Assembly: GCF_028288225.1 (NCBI RefSeq)
Contig: NZ_JAQBOC010000088.1
Location: 62,001 to 126,000, forward strand
Source: Mucilaginibacter sp.
Lineage (GTDB): Bacteria > Bacteroidota > Bacteroidia > Sphingobacteriales > Sphingobacteriaceae
DNA: 64,000 bases
Direction: 5' to 3'
Shown here in pieces: positions 44,735 to 53,882 of the stretch (the stretch's first letter is position 1; each line of letters begins with the position of its first letter). The notes below the pieces were generated by a model. The model did not search any database. It worked only from the letters and a program-made list of their open reading frames with translations, and had not been told where the DNA came from. Position numbers and translations under genes: made by a program.

Positions 44735-46399
44735 ATGATTACTGATAAACTTGTAATTGGAGTGGACTATGGTACCGACTCTGTTCGCTCTGTATTAATC
44801 AATGCACTTAATGGAGAGGAGATAGCCTCTTCTGTATTTAATTACCCCAGGTGGCAGCAGGGATTGTATTGTAATGCCGCTGAAAACCAATTCAGGCAGC
44901 ATCCGCTTGATTATATTGAAGGGCTGGAAACAACTATAAAAGATTGTTTAAAAAAAGCTGGTGCCGGTGCTGCGAAAGCTGTAAAGGGTTTATCGGTAGA
45001 TACTACAGGCTCAACCCCCGTTGCAGTAGATAAAAACGGGACCCCGCTTGCACTAACTCCCGGGTTTGAACAGAACCCGCATGCCATGTTTGTTTTATGG
45101 AAAGATCATACCGGGGTAAATGAGGCTGCACAGATAAATGAACATGCAACCAAATTTGATATCAACTACCTTAAATATGTTGGTGGGATCTACTCGTCTG
45201 AATGGTTTTGGGCGAAGCTGCTGCGTACATTACGGGCGGATGAACAGGTAGCAAAAGCATGCCACTCATGGGTTGAACATTGCGATTGGATTCCCTTTTT
45301 ATTAACAGGCGGTAATGATGCTGCACTAATAAAGCGGGGCCGCTGTTCGGCTGGGCACAAAGCTTTATGGGCAGAAGAGTTTGACGGGTTGCCATCTGAT
45401 GAATTCTTTTCATCGCTCGATCCCCTTTTAAAAGGATTTACTTCAAGGCTGTTCAAAGATACTTATACATCAGATGAAGCTACAGGTAACCTAAACACCG
45501 AATGGGCAGAAAGGCTCGGCTTATCAACGGACATTGTGGTTGGTGTAGGTGCTTTTGATGCCCACATGGGCGCTGTAGGCGGACAGATCGAGCCTTATCA
45601 CCTGAGTAAAGTAATGGGAACATCAACCTGCGATATATTGGTTGCCCCTGCTGCCGAAATGGAGAGTAAGCTGATCCGTGGTATTTGCGGGCAGGTTAAC
45701 GGCTCCGTTATTCCGGGTATGGTTGGTCTTGAAGCCGGGCAATCTGCCTTTGGCGATACTTACGCCTGGTTTAAGAACTTGCTGGCGTGGCCATTAAACG
45801 GCCTTTCCTCATCATCTCTTATCGATTCAAAAACGGCAGAGGCGTTAAAGGAAGAACTTTTAGGAAAGATAATCCCTGAACTAAGCAGGCAAGCCAGTCT
45901 TTTACCAATTGAAGAAAACAGCGAGCTTGCCATTGACTGGTTTAATGGCCGCCGTACACCTGATGCCGACCAGACACTAAAGGGGGCTATAGCAGGTTTA
46001 GGTTTAGGTAGCGATGCACCGCGTGTATTCAAAGCGCTGGCCGAGGCTACCTGCTTTGGCGCAAAAAGTATTGTCGACCGTTTTGTAGAGGAAGGCATCC
46101 CGGTAAAAGGCTTGATCGGCATTGGCGGGGTTGCTAAAAAATCGCCCTATATTATGCAAATGATGGCAGATACTTTGGGAATGCCTATCCGCATCCACCA
46201 GTTTGAACATACCTGTGCCCTGGGTGCCGCTATGTTTGCGGCCGTTGTTGCCGGTATTTATCCAACGGTAGAGGATGCAATGGCTGCTATGGGCAGTGGT
46301 TTTGATGCAGAATATTATCCCAATAAACAATACAAAGAAATTTATCAGAACAGGTATGAGCAATATCTTGCGTTGGGGAAATTTATAGAATTACACTAA
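44735..46399 (+). CDS. araB: L-ribulokinase
   Basis: A 554-residue FGGY-family kinase, the usual AraB length. The N-terminal phosphate-binding loop is VIGVDYGTDSVRSVLINA (about 6-23), the AraB-type TTGSTPVAVDKNGTPL follows near 90, and the C-terminal half has GLIGIGGVAKKSPYIMQMMADTL and CALGAAMFAAV. It phosphorylates L-ribulose to L-ribulose 5-phosphate in the cytosol, the second step of arabinose catabolism. It lies between the regulator gene and araD, with araA last, so the order is araR-araB-araD-araA. Confidence 0.95.
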   Translation: MITDKLVIGVDYGTDSVRSVLINALNGEEIASSVFNYPRWQQGLYCNAAENQFRQHPLDYIEGLETTIKDCLKKAGAGAAKAVKGLSVDTTGSTPVAVDKNGTPLALTPGFEQNPHAMFVLWKDHTGVNEAAQINEHATKFDINYLKYVGGIYSSEWFWAKLLRTLRADEQVAKACHSWVEHCDWIPFLLTGGNDAALIKRGRCSAGHKALWAEEFDGLPSDEFFSSLDPLLKGFTSRLFKDTYTSDEATGNLNTEWAERLGLSTDIVVGVGAFDAHMGAVGGQIEPYHLSKVMGTSTCDILVAPAAEMESKLIRGICGQVNGSVIPGMVGLEAGQSAFGDTYAWFKNLLAWPLNGLSSSSLIDSKTAEALKEELLGKIIPELSRQASLLPIEENSELAIDWFNGRRTPDADQTLKGAIAGLGLGSDAPRVFKALAEATCFGAKSIVDRFVEEGIPVKGLIGIGGVAKKSPYIMQMMADTLGMPIRIHQFEHTCALGAAMFAAVVAGIYPTVEDAMAAMGSGFDAEYYPNKQYKEIYQNRYEQYLALGKFIELH

Positions 46400-46465
46400 T
46401 TTTCTCGAATTGTATCGAATTTCACGAATTAATGAAAGGTGTAGATCAATTATATTTTATTGAAA

Positions 46466-47164
46466 ATGAGTAAATATCAGCATATAAAACAAAATGCATA
46501 TGAGGCAAATATGCAACTGCCTAAGTTAGGATTGGTGCTTTTCACTTTTGGCAACGTTAGCGCAGCCGACAGGGCGCTTGGCGTTTTTGCCATTAAACCC
46601 GGCGGCGTACCTTATGATGAACTTTCACCGGATAAAATGGTGATAGTTGATTTTGACGGCAACACCGTTGAAGGTGATTTGAGGCCATCGTCTGACACTA
46701 AAACCCACGCGGTGCTTTACAAGCATTGGGAACAAATTAACGGCATTGTACATACCCATTCAACTTATGCAACATCATGGGCGCAATCACAACGTTGTAT
46801 CCCTATCTTCGGTACTACGCATGCTGATCATTTAACTGTTGATATTCCCTGCGCGCCGCCAATGGATGACGAAATGATAAAGGAAGATTATGAATATCAA
46901 ACAGGGTTTCAGATCATCAATCATTTTGAACAAAAGGGACTGGATTATAAAGAAACAGAGATGGTGCTGGTAGGCAACCATGCCCCCTTTACCTGGGGCA
47001 AAACCGCCGAAAAGGCTGTATATAACAGCGCTATTTTGGAAGCCGTTGCACAAATGGCCTATTTAACCGAGCAGATAAACAATAACGCCCCGCGTTTAAA
47101 AGATTCGCTTATTAAAAAGCATTTTGAACGGAAGCATGGGCCGGATTCGTATTACGGACAGTAG
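46466..47164 (+). CDS. araD: L-ribulose-5-phosphate 4-epimerase
   Basis: A 232-residue class II aldolase-fold epimerase, the length of E. coli AraD (231). Zn2+ ligands are visible: His95 and His97 in VHTHSTYATSWAQ and His171 in VGNHAPFTWGK. GNVSAADRALGVFAIKPGG near the start and the C-terminal KHGPDSYYGQ are typical. It converts L-ribulose 5-phosphate to D-xylulose 5-phosphate, which enters the pentose phosphate pathway. I use the ATG at 46466; a TTG two codons upstream is possible. It is separated from araB by 66 bp holding short CGAATT-type repeats. Confidence 0.95.
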   Translation: MSKYQHIKQNAYEANMQLPKLGLVLFTFGNVSAADRALGVFAIKPGGVPYDELSPDKMVIVDFDGNTVEGDLRPSSDTKTHAVLYKHWEQINGIVHTHSTYATSWAQSQRCIPIFGTTHADHLTVDIPCAPPMDDEMIKEDYEYQTGFQIINHFEQKGLDYKETEMVLVGNHAPFTWGKTAEKAVYNSAILEAVAQMAYLTEQINNNAPRLKDSLIKKHFERKHGPDSYYGQ

Positions 47165-47327
47165 TCAGTTTGCAGTTATGAGTGGACAGTTGGCAGTTGC
47201 TAAGAACAGTAGCAGTTAAAAGTGACAGTAGCAGTAATGAAGCCATAAAACAATTACTACATCAATAATTCATTAACTAAGACAATCACTAAATCGCTAA
47301 TTCACTAAATCACTAATTAAAATATAT
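47165..47327. repeat. Degenerate short repeats between araD and araA
   Basis: The gap is made of imperfect repeats around CAGTTG/CAGTAGCAGT (47166-47236) and of CACTAAATC/CGCTAATT units (47278-47317). No gene or clear hairpin is present. Such low-complexity spacers recur in this window (63287-63407). Confidence 0.5.
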
Positions 47328-48818
47328 ATGATCAATCTAAAAGCATTTGAAGTGTGGTTTATAACCGGAAGCCAGCACTTATATGGAGAAGAAACTTTAA
47401 AATTGGTTGCCGAACATTCGCAGCAAATTGCCAAGGGCCTGGATAATGACCCGCAAACACCTGTCCGGATTGTTTATAAACCTGTTGTTAAAACCCCCGA
47501 GGAGATCTATGCCACTTTACAGGAAGCCAATACCACTGAGAACTGTATTGGTATAATTACCTGGATGCATACCTTCTCTCCTGCTAAAATGTGGATAAGG
47601 GGATTAAGTATCTTACAAAAACCATTATTACACCTGCATACCCAGTTTAACCGTGATATTCCATGGAGTTCTATCGACATGGATTTTATGAACCTTAACC
47701 AAAGTGCACACGGCGACCGCGAGTTTGGTTTTATTGTATCGCGCATGCGCAAAAACCGTAAAGTTGTGGTTGGGCACTGGCAGGATCCAGAAGTTTTAGC
47801 GCAAATAAATGCATGGACAAGAGCAGCAGCAGGCTGGCACGATTGGCAAGGCGCAAAATTTGCCCGCATTGGCGACAATATGCGGTATGTTGCAGTTACC
47901 GAAGGAGATAAAGTTGAAGCTGAACTAAAATTCGGCTATTCTGTAAATACTTATGGCGTAGGCGATTTGGTAAAAGTGATTGATGAAATAAGCGAGGAAT
48001 CTGTTAATGAACTCGTTACAGAATATGAGGCCACTTACACCATGAATGCAGATCTGCTAAAAGGCAGAGCCAAACATCAATCGGTTTATGATGCTGCTAA
48101 GATAGAATTAGGCTTAAAGAAGTTTTTAGAAGATGGCGGCTTTAAAGGCTTCACCGATACTTTTGAGGATCTGCATGGCATGATCCAGCTGCCAGGTATT
48201 GCTGCACAGCGTTTAATGGCAGCCGGTTACGGTTTTGCCGGTGAGGGCGATTGGAAAACAGCGGCTTTGGTACGCGCCTTTAAAGTGATGGGCAGCGGCT
48301 TAAAGGGCGGCAATGCTTTTATGGAAGATTACACTTACCATTTCGACCCGAACAACCAGCTTGTTCTGGGATCGCACATGCTGGAGATTGATGCTTCGCT
48401 GGCTAATGGTAAAGCTGCATTAGAAGTACACCCATTAGGAATTGGCGGTAAAGCTGACCCGGCAAGGTTGGTATTTAATGTTGCCGGTGGTGCTGCGCTA
48501 AACGCGTCAATTGTTGATATGGGCAACCGTTTCCGTTTATTAATTAACGAAGTAGAAGCTATTGAACCGCAAAATAACCTGCCTAACCTGCCCGTTGCTC
48601 GGGTGTTATGGAAACCATATCCTGATATGAAAACAGGATGTGCAGCATGGATCTATGCAGGTGGTGCACACCATACGGCTTACAGCCAGAATTTAACCGC
48701 TGAACACCTGCAGGACTTTGCCGATATTGCCGGATTGGAATTTATACGCATAGGCAAGGATACCAAACTGGATCAATTGCGGAATGAATTAAGATGGAAT
48801 GATGCCAGCTATAAATAG
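47328..48818 (+). CDS. araA: L-arabinose isomerase
   Basis: A 496-residue enzyme, the usual length. The start FEVWFITGSQHLYGEETL is nearly diagnostic. The Mn2+/catalytic residues fit: Glu near 305 in AGEGDWKTAAL, Glu near 332 in FMEDYTYHF, His near 349 in LGSHMLEI and His near 448 in GGAHHTAYS. It converts L-arabinose to L-ribulose, the first step of the pathway. Last gene of the ara operon: a strong terminator follows 18 bp after the stop. No arabinose transporter is encoded nearby, so uptake must use a permease elsewhere, unless the MFS gene of region 1 helps. Confidence 0.97.
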   Translation: MINLKAFEVWFITGSQHLYGEETLKLVAEHSQQIAKGLDNDPQTPVRIVYKPVVKTPEEIYATLQEANTTENCIGIITWMHTFSPAKMWIRGLSILQKPLLHLHTQFNRDIPWSSIDMDFMNLNQSAHGDREFGFIVSRMRKNRKVVVGHWQDPEVLAQINAWTRAAAGWHDWQGAKFARIGDNMRYVAVTEGDKVEAELKFGYSVNTYGVGDLVKVIDEISEESVNELVTEYEATYTMNADLLKGRAKHQSVYDAAKIELGLKKFLEDGGFKGFTDTFEDLHGMIQLPGIAAQRLMAAGYGFAGEGDWKTAALVRAFKVMGSGLKGGNAFMEDYTYHFDPNNQLVLGSHMLEIDASLANGKAALEVHPLGIGGKADPARLVFNVAGGAALNASIVDMGNRFRLLINEVEAIEPQNNLPNLPVARVLWKPYPDMKTGCAAWIYAGGAHHTAYSQNLTAEHLQDFADIAGLEFIRIGKDTKLDQLRNELRWNDASYK

Positions 48819-48835
48819 AACATCGGTTTAAAAAG

Positions 48836-48877
48836 AAAACGGCCCGGTTAAATTTGGAATTTAGCCGGGCCGTTTTT
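48836..48877 (+). terminator. Rho-independent terminator of the ara operon
   Basis: A near-perfect stem of about 19 bp: AAAACGGCCCGG pairs with CCGGGCCGTTTT, extended inward by TTAAATT/AATTTAG with one mismatch, and a TGG loop. It ends in a T run and starts 18 bp after the araA stop. The A-run on the other side means it could work in both directions. Confidence 0.9.
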
Positions 48878-48930
48878 AATATTGATTTTCAAACTTTAAC
48901 CGTTTATACGTTTATAAATGTCATACCATA

Positions 48931-49413
48931 ATGAAATATATAAATCTGCTTTGTGTTGCCTCGTTATTAATAGCATCGTGTTCCTCTGACAATAGCAAAT
49001 CTGCAAATAAAGATTCCATTGATGTTCATGCTGCCGATACTGCTAAAATTAGCGCGGCGGCGGCAAGTCCCCTTTGCTTTTTAAGAACGGAAGGCAAAAG
49101 CAACCGGGATAGTACCAGCATTGAATTGATAATTGAAAACAACAAAGTAACCGGCCGGATGATATGGCTTCCTTACCAAAAGGATAGCCGGAAAGGCGCA
49201 ATTGAAGGCACAATTAAGGGCGATACCATAAATGCCGTATGGAGTTTTATGCAGGAAGGCATGAAAGATACATTGAACCTAAAGTTTAAGCTTAGTAACA
49301 ATGAGCTTTTGCAAAAGCCTTTAAAACAGAATGTAAAAACCGGAAGGGAACAAACTGACGAATCGGTGGGTTATACGCTGAATTACCCGGCGAGTAATAA
49401 GGTTCAGCGTTGA
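48931..49413 (+). CDS. Small lipoprotein of unknown function
   Basis: A 160-residue protein I do not recognise. It has a lipoprotein signal peptide (LLIASCSSD, Cys17), a low-complexity Ser/Ala/Asp linker (about 20-45) and a compact beta-rich domain with IELIIENNKVTGRMIWLPYQKD and GTIKGDTINAVWSFMQEG. The alternating strand pattern resembles small bacterial lipoprotein domains that bind hydrophobic or sugar ligands, but no family can be named. It stands alone after the ara terminator and before an inverted repeat element. Confidence 0.75.
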   Translation: MKYINLLCVASLLIASCSSDNSKSANKDSIDVHAADTAKISAAAASPLCFLRTEGKSNRDSTSIELIIENNKVTGRMIWLPYQKDSRKGAIEGTIKGDTINAVWSFMQEGMKDTLNLKFKLSNNELLQKPLKQNVKTGREQTDESVGYTLNYPASNKVQR

Positions 49414-49428
49414 TTATAAACAATATAA

Positions 49429-49535
49429 CCTTTGTCATTGCTGAGGTATGAAGCAATCGCATGCTATACAGAGCGAATAGAAAGATGTAGAACTTGCATA
49501 GTTCGCGATTGCTTCGTACCTCGCCATGACAAAGG
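49429..49535. repeat. Dispersed palindromic element with 31-32-bp arms
   Basis: The left arm (49429-49460) and right arm (49505-49535) are near-perfect inverted copies, both containing a GAGGTAnGAAGCAATCGC core and CCTTTGTCAT/ATGACAAAGG ends, around a 44-bp centre. It fills the gap between the lipoprotein and the EamA gene (49538), whose genes converge here. The sequence resembles the intergenic palindromes scattered through many Bacteroidota genomes; it could also act as a two-way terminator. Confidence 0.75.
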
Positions 49536-49537
49536 GG

Positions 49538-50545
49538 TTAACAAGCTTCCAGCACTTCCCCCTTTAAAGATATTTCCACAACTTTAATAACCGGTCTTGC
49601 CGGCTGTTTCTCCTTTCTTGCTTTCCTGTATTTATCAAGATTAATGAGCAATACACTGGAAAGTATAACAACCAGGCCGCCGATCTGTAAAGCAGATATT
49701 TGCTCACCTGCAAACAACATCCCTAAAAGCACGGCGATAACCGGGTTTACATATGAGTGTGTGCTTACCTGTGTAACCGGGCGTACCTGCAACAGCCAGA
49801 TATAAGCGCTGAACGCACCGATAGAACCAAATAATATCAAATAAACCACGGCCATCCATGCTGATGCGGGCACCTGGTGAATGTTAAAATGGCTAAACTC
49901 GTTGTGCGCAAATGCGGCGGGCACAAATGCAATCCCTGCAATTATCATCTGCCATGCAGTATTTAATCTTGCAGGACTGCTGCTCCCGTTCTTTTTTGAA
50001 AATAGTGAACCTGCAGACCATGCCATACTACCCAGCAACAACAGCCCTACTCCCCAGGCCATTGATGAATTATGACTGCCGTTTAGAGCTTTGCTTACCT
50101 GCTCGCCAAAGAGCAATATAACACCTGCAAATCCAATTATCATCCCTGTAATTACCGCCTTGTTTTTAAAATTGATGTGCCAGTTGCCTTTATCAAGCAT
50201 TACAAACCAAATAGGGCTTGCCGATACCATAATGGCAACCATGGCACTGGGTAAAGTCTGCTCAACCCATATTACTATGCCGGTGGCTATAAACAAGGTA
50301 AGCAAACCGCTGATCCCCGAATTGATGATGTCTTTTTTTACCCAGATCTTATCACCCTTAATAGCGCTCCAGCCTAGTAATAATAAACCGGCAGTGGTAA
50401 AACGAAAGGCCCCCATAAGCATTGGCGGAAAGCCATGTACAGCCTTCTGGATAAAGAAGTAGGTTGAACCCCAAACGATATAAACTGTAGCAAAAGCAAT
50501 TATTACCAATAATGCAGGCGCCTTTTGTTGATTGGTTGTTGTCAT
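49538..50545 (-). CDS. EamA family (DMT superfamily) transporter
   Basis: A 335-residue inner-membrane protein with ten predicted helices in two EamA halves (VYIVWGSTYFFIQKAV near 20 and GSMAWSAGSLFSKKNG near 170). It has a hydrophilic C-terminal tail of about 35 residues. DMT members export amino acids, metabolites or drugs; substrate unknown. Its start overlaps the stop of the DoxX-type gene by 4 bp (ATGA), so the two are translationally coupled. The MocR-type regulator gene lies divergently and may control both. Confidence 0.85.
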   Translation of the reverse strand: MTTTNQQKAPALLVIIAFATVYIVWGSTYFFIQKAVHGFPPMLMGAFRFTTAGLLLLGWSAIKGDKIWVKKDIINSGISGLLTLFIATGIVIWVEQTLPSAMVAIMVSASPIWFVMLDKGNWHINFKNKAVITGMIIGFAGVILLFGEQVSKALNGSHNSSMAWGVGLLLLGSMAWSAGSLFSKKNGSSSPARLNTAWQMIIAGIAFVPAAFAHNEFSHFNIHQVPASAWMAVVYLILFGSIGAFSAYIWLLQVRPVTQVSTHSYVNPVIAVLLGMLFAGEQISALQIGGLVVILSSVLLINLDKYRKARKEKQPARPVIKVVEISLKGEVLEAC

Positions 50546-50997
50546 GATATTTGATTTTTATTTAATAATGAATCTATACTCCATTTGTATTCGGGCAGGG
50601 ATGCAAGCAACAAGCTGGCTGAGCAAACCGTAAAAACTGAATAACCTAAAGGCGACTCAATCCCGAACGATATCGCCATAGCCAGCCCGAAGGCAAGGCT
50701 TAGTAAACAGCTGCCCATAGCTGCAATGCGTGTAAATAATCCGGCTAATAATAAAATGCCAAAGCCCCCTTCGCAGATAGTAGCCAGCACAGCAAAAACA
50801 GGTACAAATGAATGCGGCATAAATACCATTGTTTGGCGTGCATATTCCATAAAGTGGACCCAGTCGCCCCAGCCCACGTGTGGCTGTCCGTGTGCGCCCA
50901 GGATGCCCAGTCTGTCTGCCACTTCCCATAAATAACTGCAGGCTAAACTTGCTCTGAGAAATATTGAAGGGAACACATAATTTTTGATTATTTGCAT
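50542..50997 (-). CDS. DoxX family membrane protein
   Basis: A 151-residue membrane protein with four helices (SIFLRASLACSYLW, FVPVFAVLATICEGGFGILLLAGLF and two C-terminal ones), a DoxX-type layout. DoxX proteins are membrane partners in various oxidoreductase or thiol-stress complexes; many have no known role. It overlaps the EamA gene by 4 bp and faces the MocR regulator gene across 82 bp. Confidence 0.8.
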   Translation of the reverse strand: MQIIKNYVFPSIFLRASLACSYLWEVADRLGILGAHGQPHVGWGDWVHFMEYARQTMVFMPHSFVPVFAVLATICEGGFGILLLAGLFTRIAAMGSCLLSLAFGLAMAISFGIESPLGYSVFTVCSASLLLASLPEYKWSIDSLLNKNQIS

Positions 50998-51047
50998 GAC
51001 TTCTTTTATTTACTATGTAAATTTACGACTAGATTGGCCTACCTTTA

Positions 51048-51080
51048 TAGTCCAGAAAACATAAACAAGGTAGTCCAGAA
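51048..51080. promoter_or_regulatory. Direct repeat before the MocR-type gene, candidate operator
   Basis: Two perfect copies of TAGTCCAGAA occur at 51048-51057 and 51071-51080, 23 bp start to start (about two helical turns). The second overlaps the A of the regulator's start codon. MocR proteins such as GabR and PdxR bind direct repeats, so this is a likely site for autoregulation and control of the divergent DoxX/EamA pair. Confidence 0.55.
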
Positions 51081-52564
51081 TGCAATTTCCGAAAGGTCTT
51101 ATAACAATCGACAAAAATTCCCATGTAGCTGTATATTTGCAAATAGCCAACGGAATTATCAGCCACATCAGGCGCGGTATATTAAAGCCATCTGCTGCCT
51201 TGCCGGCAAGTCGCATTCTTGCTGCCGATCTGAAAGTTCATCGTAAAACGGTGGTTGCCGCCTATGATGAGCTGTATGCCCAAAGCTGGGTTGATGCTTA
51301 CCCGCGCAAGGGAATTTTTGTAGCTAAAAACCTTCCTGATGTATCTCCCAGAAAAATAACGACCGGGATACAATCATACTCCTATCCTGAGGAAACTTTT
51401 TTTGAGATAGCCAATGATAAATTTCCGTCATTAGCCCTATCTGTAAAAAGTCCTGAACATAACCTGGTTTTTAATGATGGTTTTCCCGATACCCGCCTGG
51501 CTCCTGTCGAGCTGATGGTAAGGGAATACAGGCGTTTTGCCCGGTATCATTTTACCTCAAAATATTTGATGTACGGGCCTGAGCAGGGTTCGGAAAATTT
51601 AAGAACAGAACTGGCCCGTTTTTTTGGCGAAACACGCGGGCTACAGGTTAAGCCTGAAAATATTTTGATAACCAAAGGTGTACAAATGGCTTTATACCTT
51701 ATTGCGCAGTTGCTGCTTACAAAAAATGATACGGTAATTGTGGCCGACCCCGGTTATAATGGCGCCAACGAGGTTTTTGAACAAGCAGGTGCTAATTTGG
51801 CCCTGGTGCCTATTGACGAACATGGTATTAACATTAACCACATTGAGGCCATCTGCAAAAAGAAAAAAGTAAAACTTGTTTATGTAATTCCACATCATCA
51901 CAGCCCTACAACTGTAACTCTGAGTGCTGAGCGGCGCATGCAGCTGCTTGAGCTGGCCCGCAAATATAAGTTTGCTATTGTTGAGGACGATTACGATTAT
52001 GATTTTCATTATGCCAGCAGCCCCATATTACCTCTGGCAAGTATTGATTATTATGGCTCGGTAATTTATGTTGGTTCTTTTTCCAAAACCATAGCGCCGG
52101 GCATCCGCATGGGTTTTATGATCGCACCGAAAAACCTTATTGCACGGGCAACACGCTTCCGCAAGCTTATTGACAGGCAGGGTGAGCAGCTTTTAGAAGA
52201 AGCGATGGCCAACTTGTTAAAAAATGGTGACATAAGCCGGCACCTTAAAAAAGCAAACAAGATCTATCATGAAAGGCGTGATATACTATGCCGCCTGCTG
52301 CAGGAAAAATTAAACGGATCTGTTAACTTCAAAATTCCGGATGGGGGCTTCGCTGTTTGGGTTGAATATTTAAACGGGCTTAAACCACAGGAGGTATCAG
52401 CCAAAGCTGCAACCATGGGCCTGACCATTAGCAACGGCAAAGATTATTATCATGATCCTGCTTACCTCAATAATTGCATCAGGATTGGTTTTGCATCGCT
52501 AAATCCAAATGAATTGGAGGCAGCCGTGGATATTTTGGCAAAGGCGGTGATATCATTAAGTTGA
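51080..52564 (+). CDS. MocR/PdxR-type regulator: GntR DNA-binding domain fused to aminotransferase
   Basis: A 494-residue regulator. Residues 1-80 form a GntR winged helix-turn-helix (LPASRILAADLKVHRKTVVAAYDEL). From about 110 there is a class I aminotransferase domain with the PLP motif YVGSFSKTIAPGIRMGF (Lys near 335) and VEDDYDYDFHY. MocR proteins bind PLP and usually sense an amine or a PLP-linked metabolite; some control pyridoxal synthesis, others transport. It is divergent from a DoxX/EamA pair, which may be its target. Effector unknown; the PdxR role cannot be claimed without pdxST nearby. Confidence 0.92.
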   Translation: MQFPKGLITIDKNSHVAVYLQIANGIISHIRRGILKPSAALPASRILAADLKVHRKTVVAAYDELYAQSWVDAYPRKGIFVAKNLPDVSPRKITTGIQSYSYPEETFFEIANDKFPSLALSVKSPEHNLVFNDGFPDTRLAPVELMVREYRRFARYHFTSKYLMYGPEQGSENLRTELARFFGETRGLQVKPENILITKGVQMALYLIAQLLLTKNDTVIVADPGYNGANEVFEQAGANLALVPIDEHGININHIEAICKKKKVKLVYVIPHHHSPTTVTLSAERRMQLLELARKYKFAIVEDDYDYDFHYASSPILPLASIDYYGSVIYVGSFSKTIAPGIRMGFMIAPKNLIARATRFRKLIDRQGEQLLEEAMANLLKNGDISRHLKKANKIYHERRDILCRLLQEKLNGSVNFKIPDGGFAVWVEYLNGLKPQEVSAKAATMGLTISNGKDYYHDPAYLNNCIRIGFASLNPNELEAAVDILAKAVISLS

Positions 52565-52599
52565 GAAAAACGTTAATGCATTCTGTAATTGAAATAAGC

Positions 52600-52959
52600 T
52601 TACTTTTTATCTGTTGAAATGCAGTAAGAGGTTATTTCCTGCAATCTCCCATCTTTAAACTTGTATACATCGCACGATGAAATATGATTTGACCTGTTTT
52701 CCTTCTCTATAAAAAATTCTGCTGTTCCGTTTATAGCAATACAATCGCCATCAATTATAATATTATCTGTTTTAAATTCAGTTGTTACCTGGGTAAAGTA
52801 TTCTGCGGTTTGGTTACAGAATTCAATAATATTGGCCTTTCCGGTTAATGTTTCATTACCAACAATGTTCCAGGTAGCATCATCCGCCAGATGGGGGTAT
52901 GCAAATTCAAAATTACCGCCCGAAAATTCAAGGCTTATTTGTTTGTGGGGTGACTGCAT
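52600..52959 (-). CDS. SnoaL/NTF2-like small protein
   Basis: A 119-residue protein with the cone-shaped NTF2-like pattern: an N-terminal helix region (residues 1-30), a sheet with DDATWNIVGNETLTGKANIIEFC, and IDGDCIAINGTAEFFIEKE followed by YKFKDGRLQEITSYC. Members act as small-molecule isomerases, dehydratases or ligand carriers; specific function unknown. It converges with the MocR gene end and faces the following operon divergently. Confidence 0.72.
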   Translation of the reverse strand: MQSPHKQISLEFSGGNFEFAYPHLADDATWNIVGNETLTGKANIIEFCNQTAEYFTQVTTEFKTDNIIIDGDCIAINGTAEFFIEKENRSNHISSCDVYKFKDGRLQEITSYCISTDKK

Positions 52960-53060
52960 CTTTTCAATTTACTTATTATGGATAATATCATTCTTTTTAA
53001 CACATAAAGCTACCATTATTGTTGCAATTTTGAGTTTGCATATCCTGTTTCAACCTGTTA

Positions 53061-53086
53061 TTGCTATCACTTATTTATTATCTTTG
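53061..53086 (+). promoter_or_regulatory. Promoter of the hydrolase/Mur ligase operon
   Basis: TATCTTTG at 53079-53086 matches the -7 consensus TAnnTTTG and is followed by CA, as is common in this phylum. TTG at 53061-53063 is a possible -33 box, spaced 15 bp. The start codon at 53106 gives a leader of about 15 nt. Confidence 0.5.
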
Positions 53087-53105
53087 CAAGCATCGTAACA
53101 TACTT

Positions 53106-53882
53106 ATGGAGTATACCCAACTGGTTAAGGGCCTTAACATAAATTATACAGAAACCGGCGAAGGAAAACCGCTTGTTTTATTGCACGGCTGGGGATCGAG
53201 CTTGCAGGTGTTTGAAAAGATCCAGCAACATTTTGAAACAGATTTTCATGTATTTGCTATCGATCTGCCCGGATTTGGCAAAAGCCAGGAACCTAATGAA
53301 GTTTGGGGTGTTGAAGAATACACCCAGTTTATTGAGGAGTTTTTTAGGGTAAAAAACATCAGCAATCCTATACTTGCAGGACATTCATACGGCGGACGGA
53401 TCTCTATACTTTACGCATCACGCAACCCGGTTTTAAAGCTGATATTGCTGGATAGCGCCGGTATAAAACCCAGCCGGTCATTAGAATATTATATAAAAGT
53501 TTATTCGTATAAAGCAGCGCGTAAAACCCTGCCATATTTGGTGGGCCGCAGCAAGGCCCAGGAAATAATTGAAGGGTACCGAAAAAAAGCGGGGTCCACC
53601 GATTATAATAATGCATCGGGTATTATGCGGCAGATCCTGGTAAAATCAGTGAACGAAGACCTAAAAAAAGTAATGCCGCTTATAAAAGCTCCCACCCTGT
53701 TAATCTGGGGCGAAAACGACACAGCTACACCGGTTAGTGACGGCAAAACCATGGAGAAGCTGATCCCCAATGCGGGTTTGGTGGTATTAAAGAACGCCGG
53801 CCATTTTAGTTTTATTGAAAAACTGCACGAGTTTTTAATTATATTGAATAACTTTCTTCAGGCCGATAAGAAAAACAATTGA
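53106..53882 (+). CDS. Alpha/beta hydrolase
   Basis: A 258-residue cytosolic hydrolase. It has LLHGWGSSLQVF (oxyanion hole), the nucleophile elbow AGHSYGGRIS (Ser near 98), the catalytic Asp in WGENDTATP (about 213) and the His in NAGHFSFIE (about 240). Substrate unknown. I use the ATG at 53106; an in-frame start 15 codons upstream would begin before the promoter -7 box. Its TGA shares a base with the ATG of the membrane Mur ligase gene (TGATG), so the hydrolase very likely works in the same pathway. Confidence 0.85.
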   Translation: MEYTQLVKGLNINYTETGEGKPLVLLHGWGSSLQVFEKIQQHFETDFHVFAIDLPGFGKSQEPNEVWGVEEYTQFIEEFFRVKNISNPILAGHSYGGRISILYASRNPVLKLILLDSAGIKPSRSLEYYIKVYSYKAARKTLPYLVGRSKAQEIIEGYRKKAGSTDYNNASGIMRQILVKSVNEDLKKVMPLIKAPTLLIWGENDTATPVSDGKTMEKLIPNAGLVVLKNAGHFSFIEKLHEFLIILNNFLQADKKNN

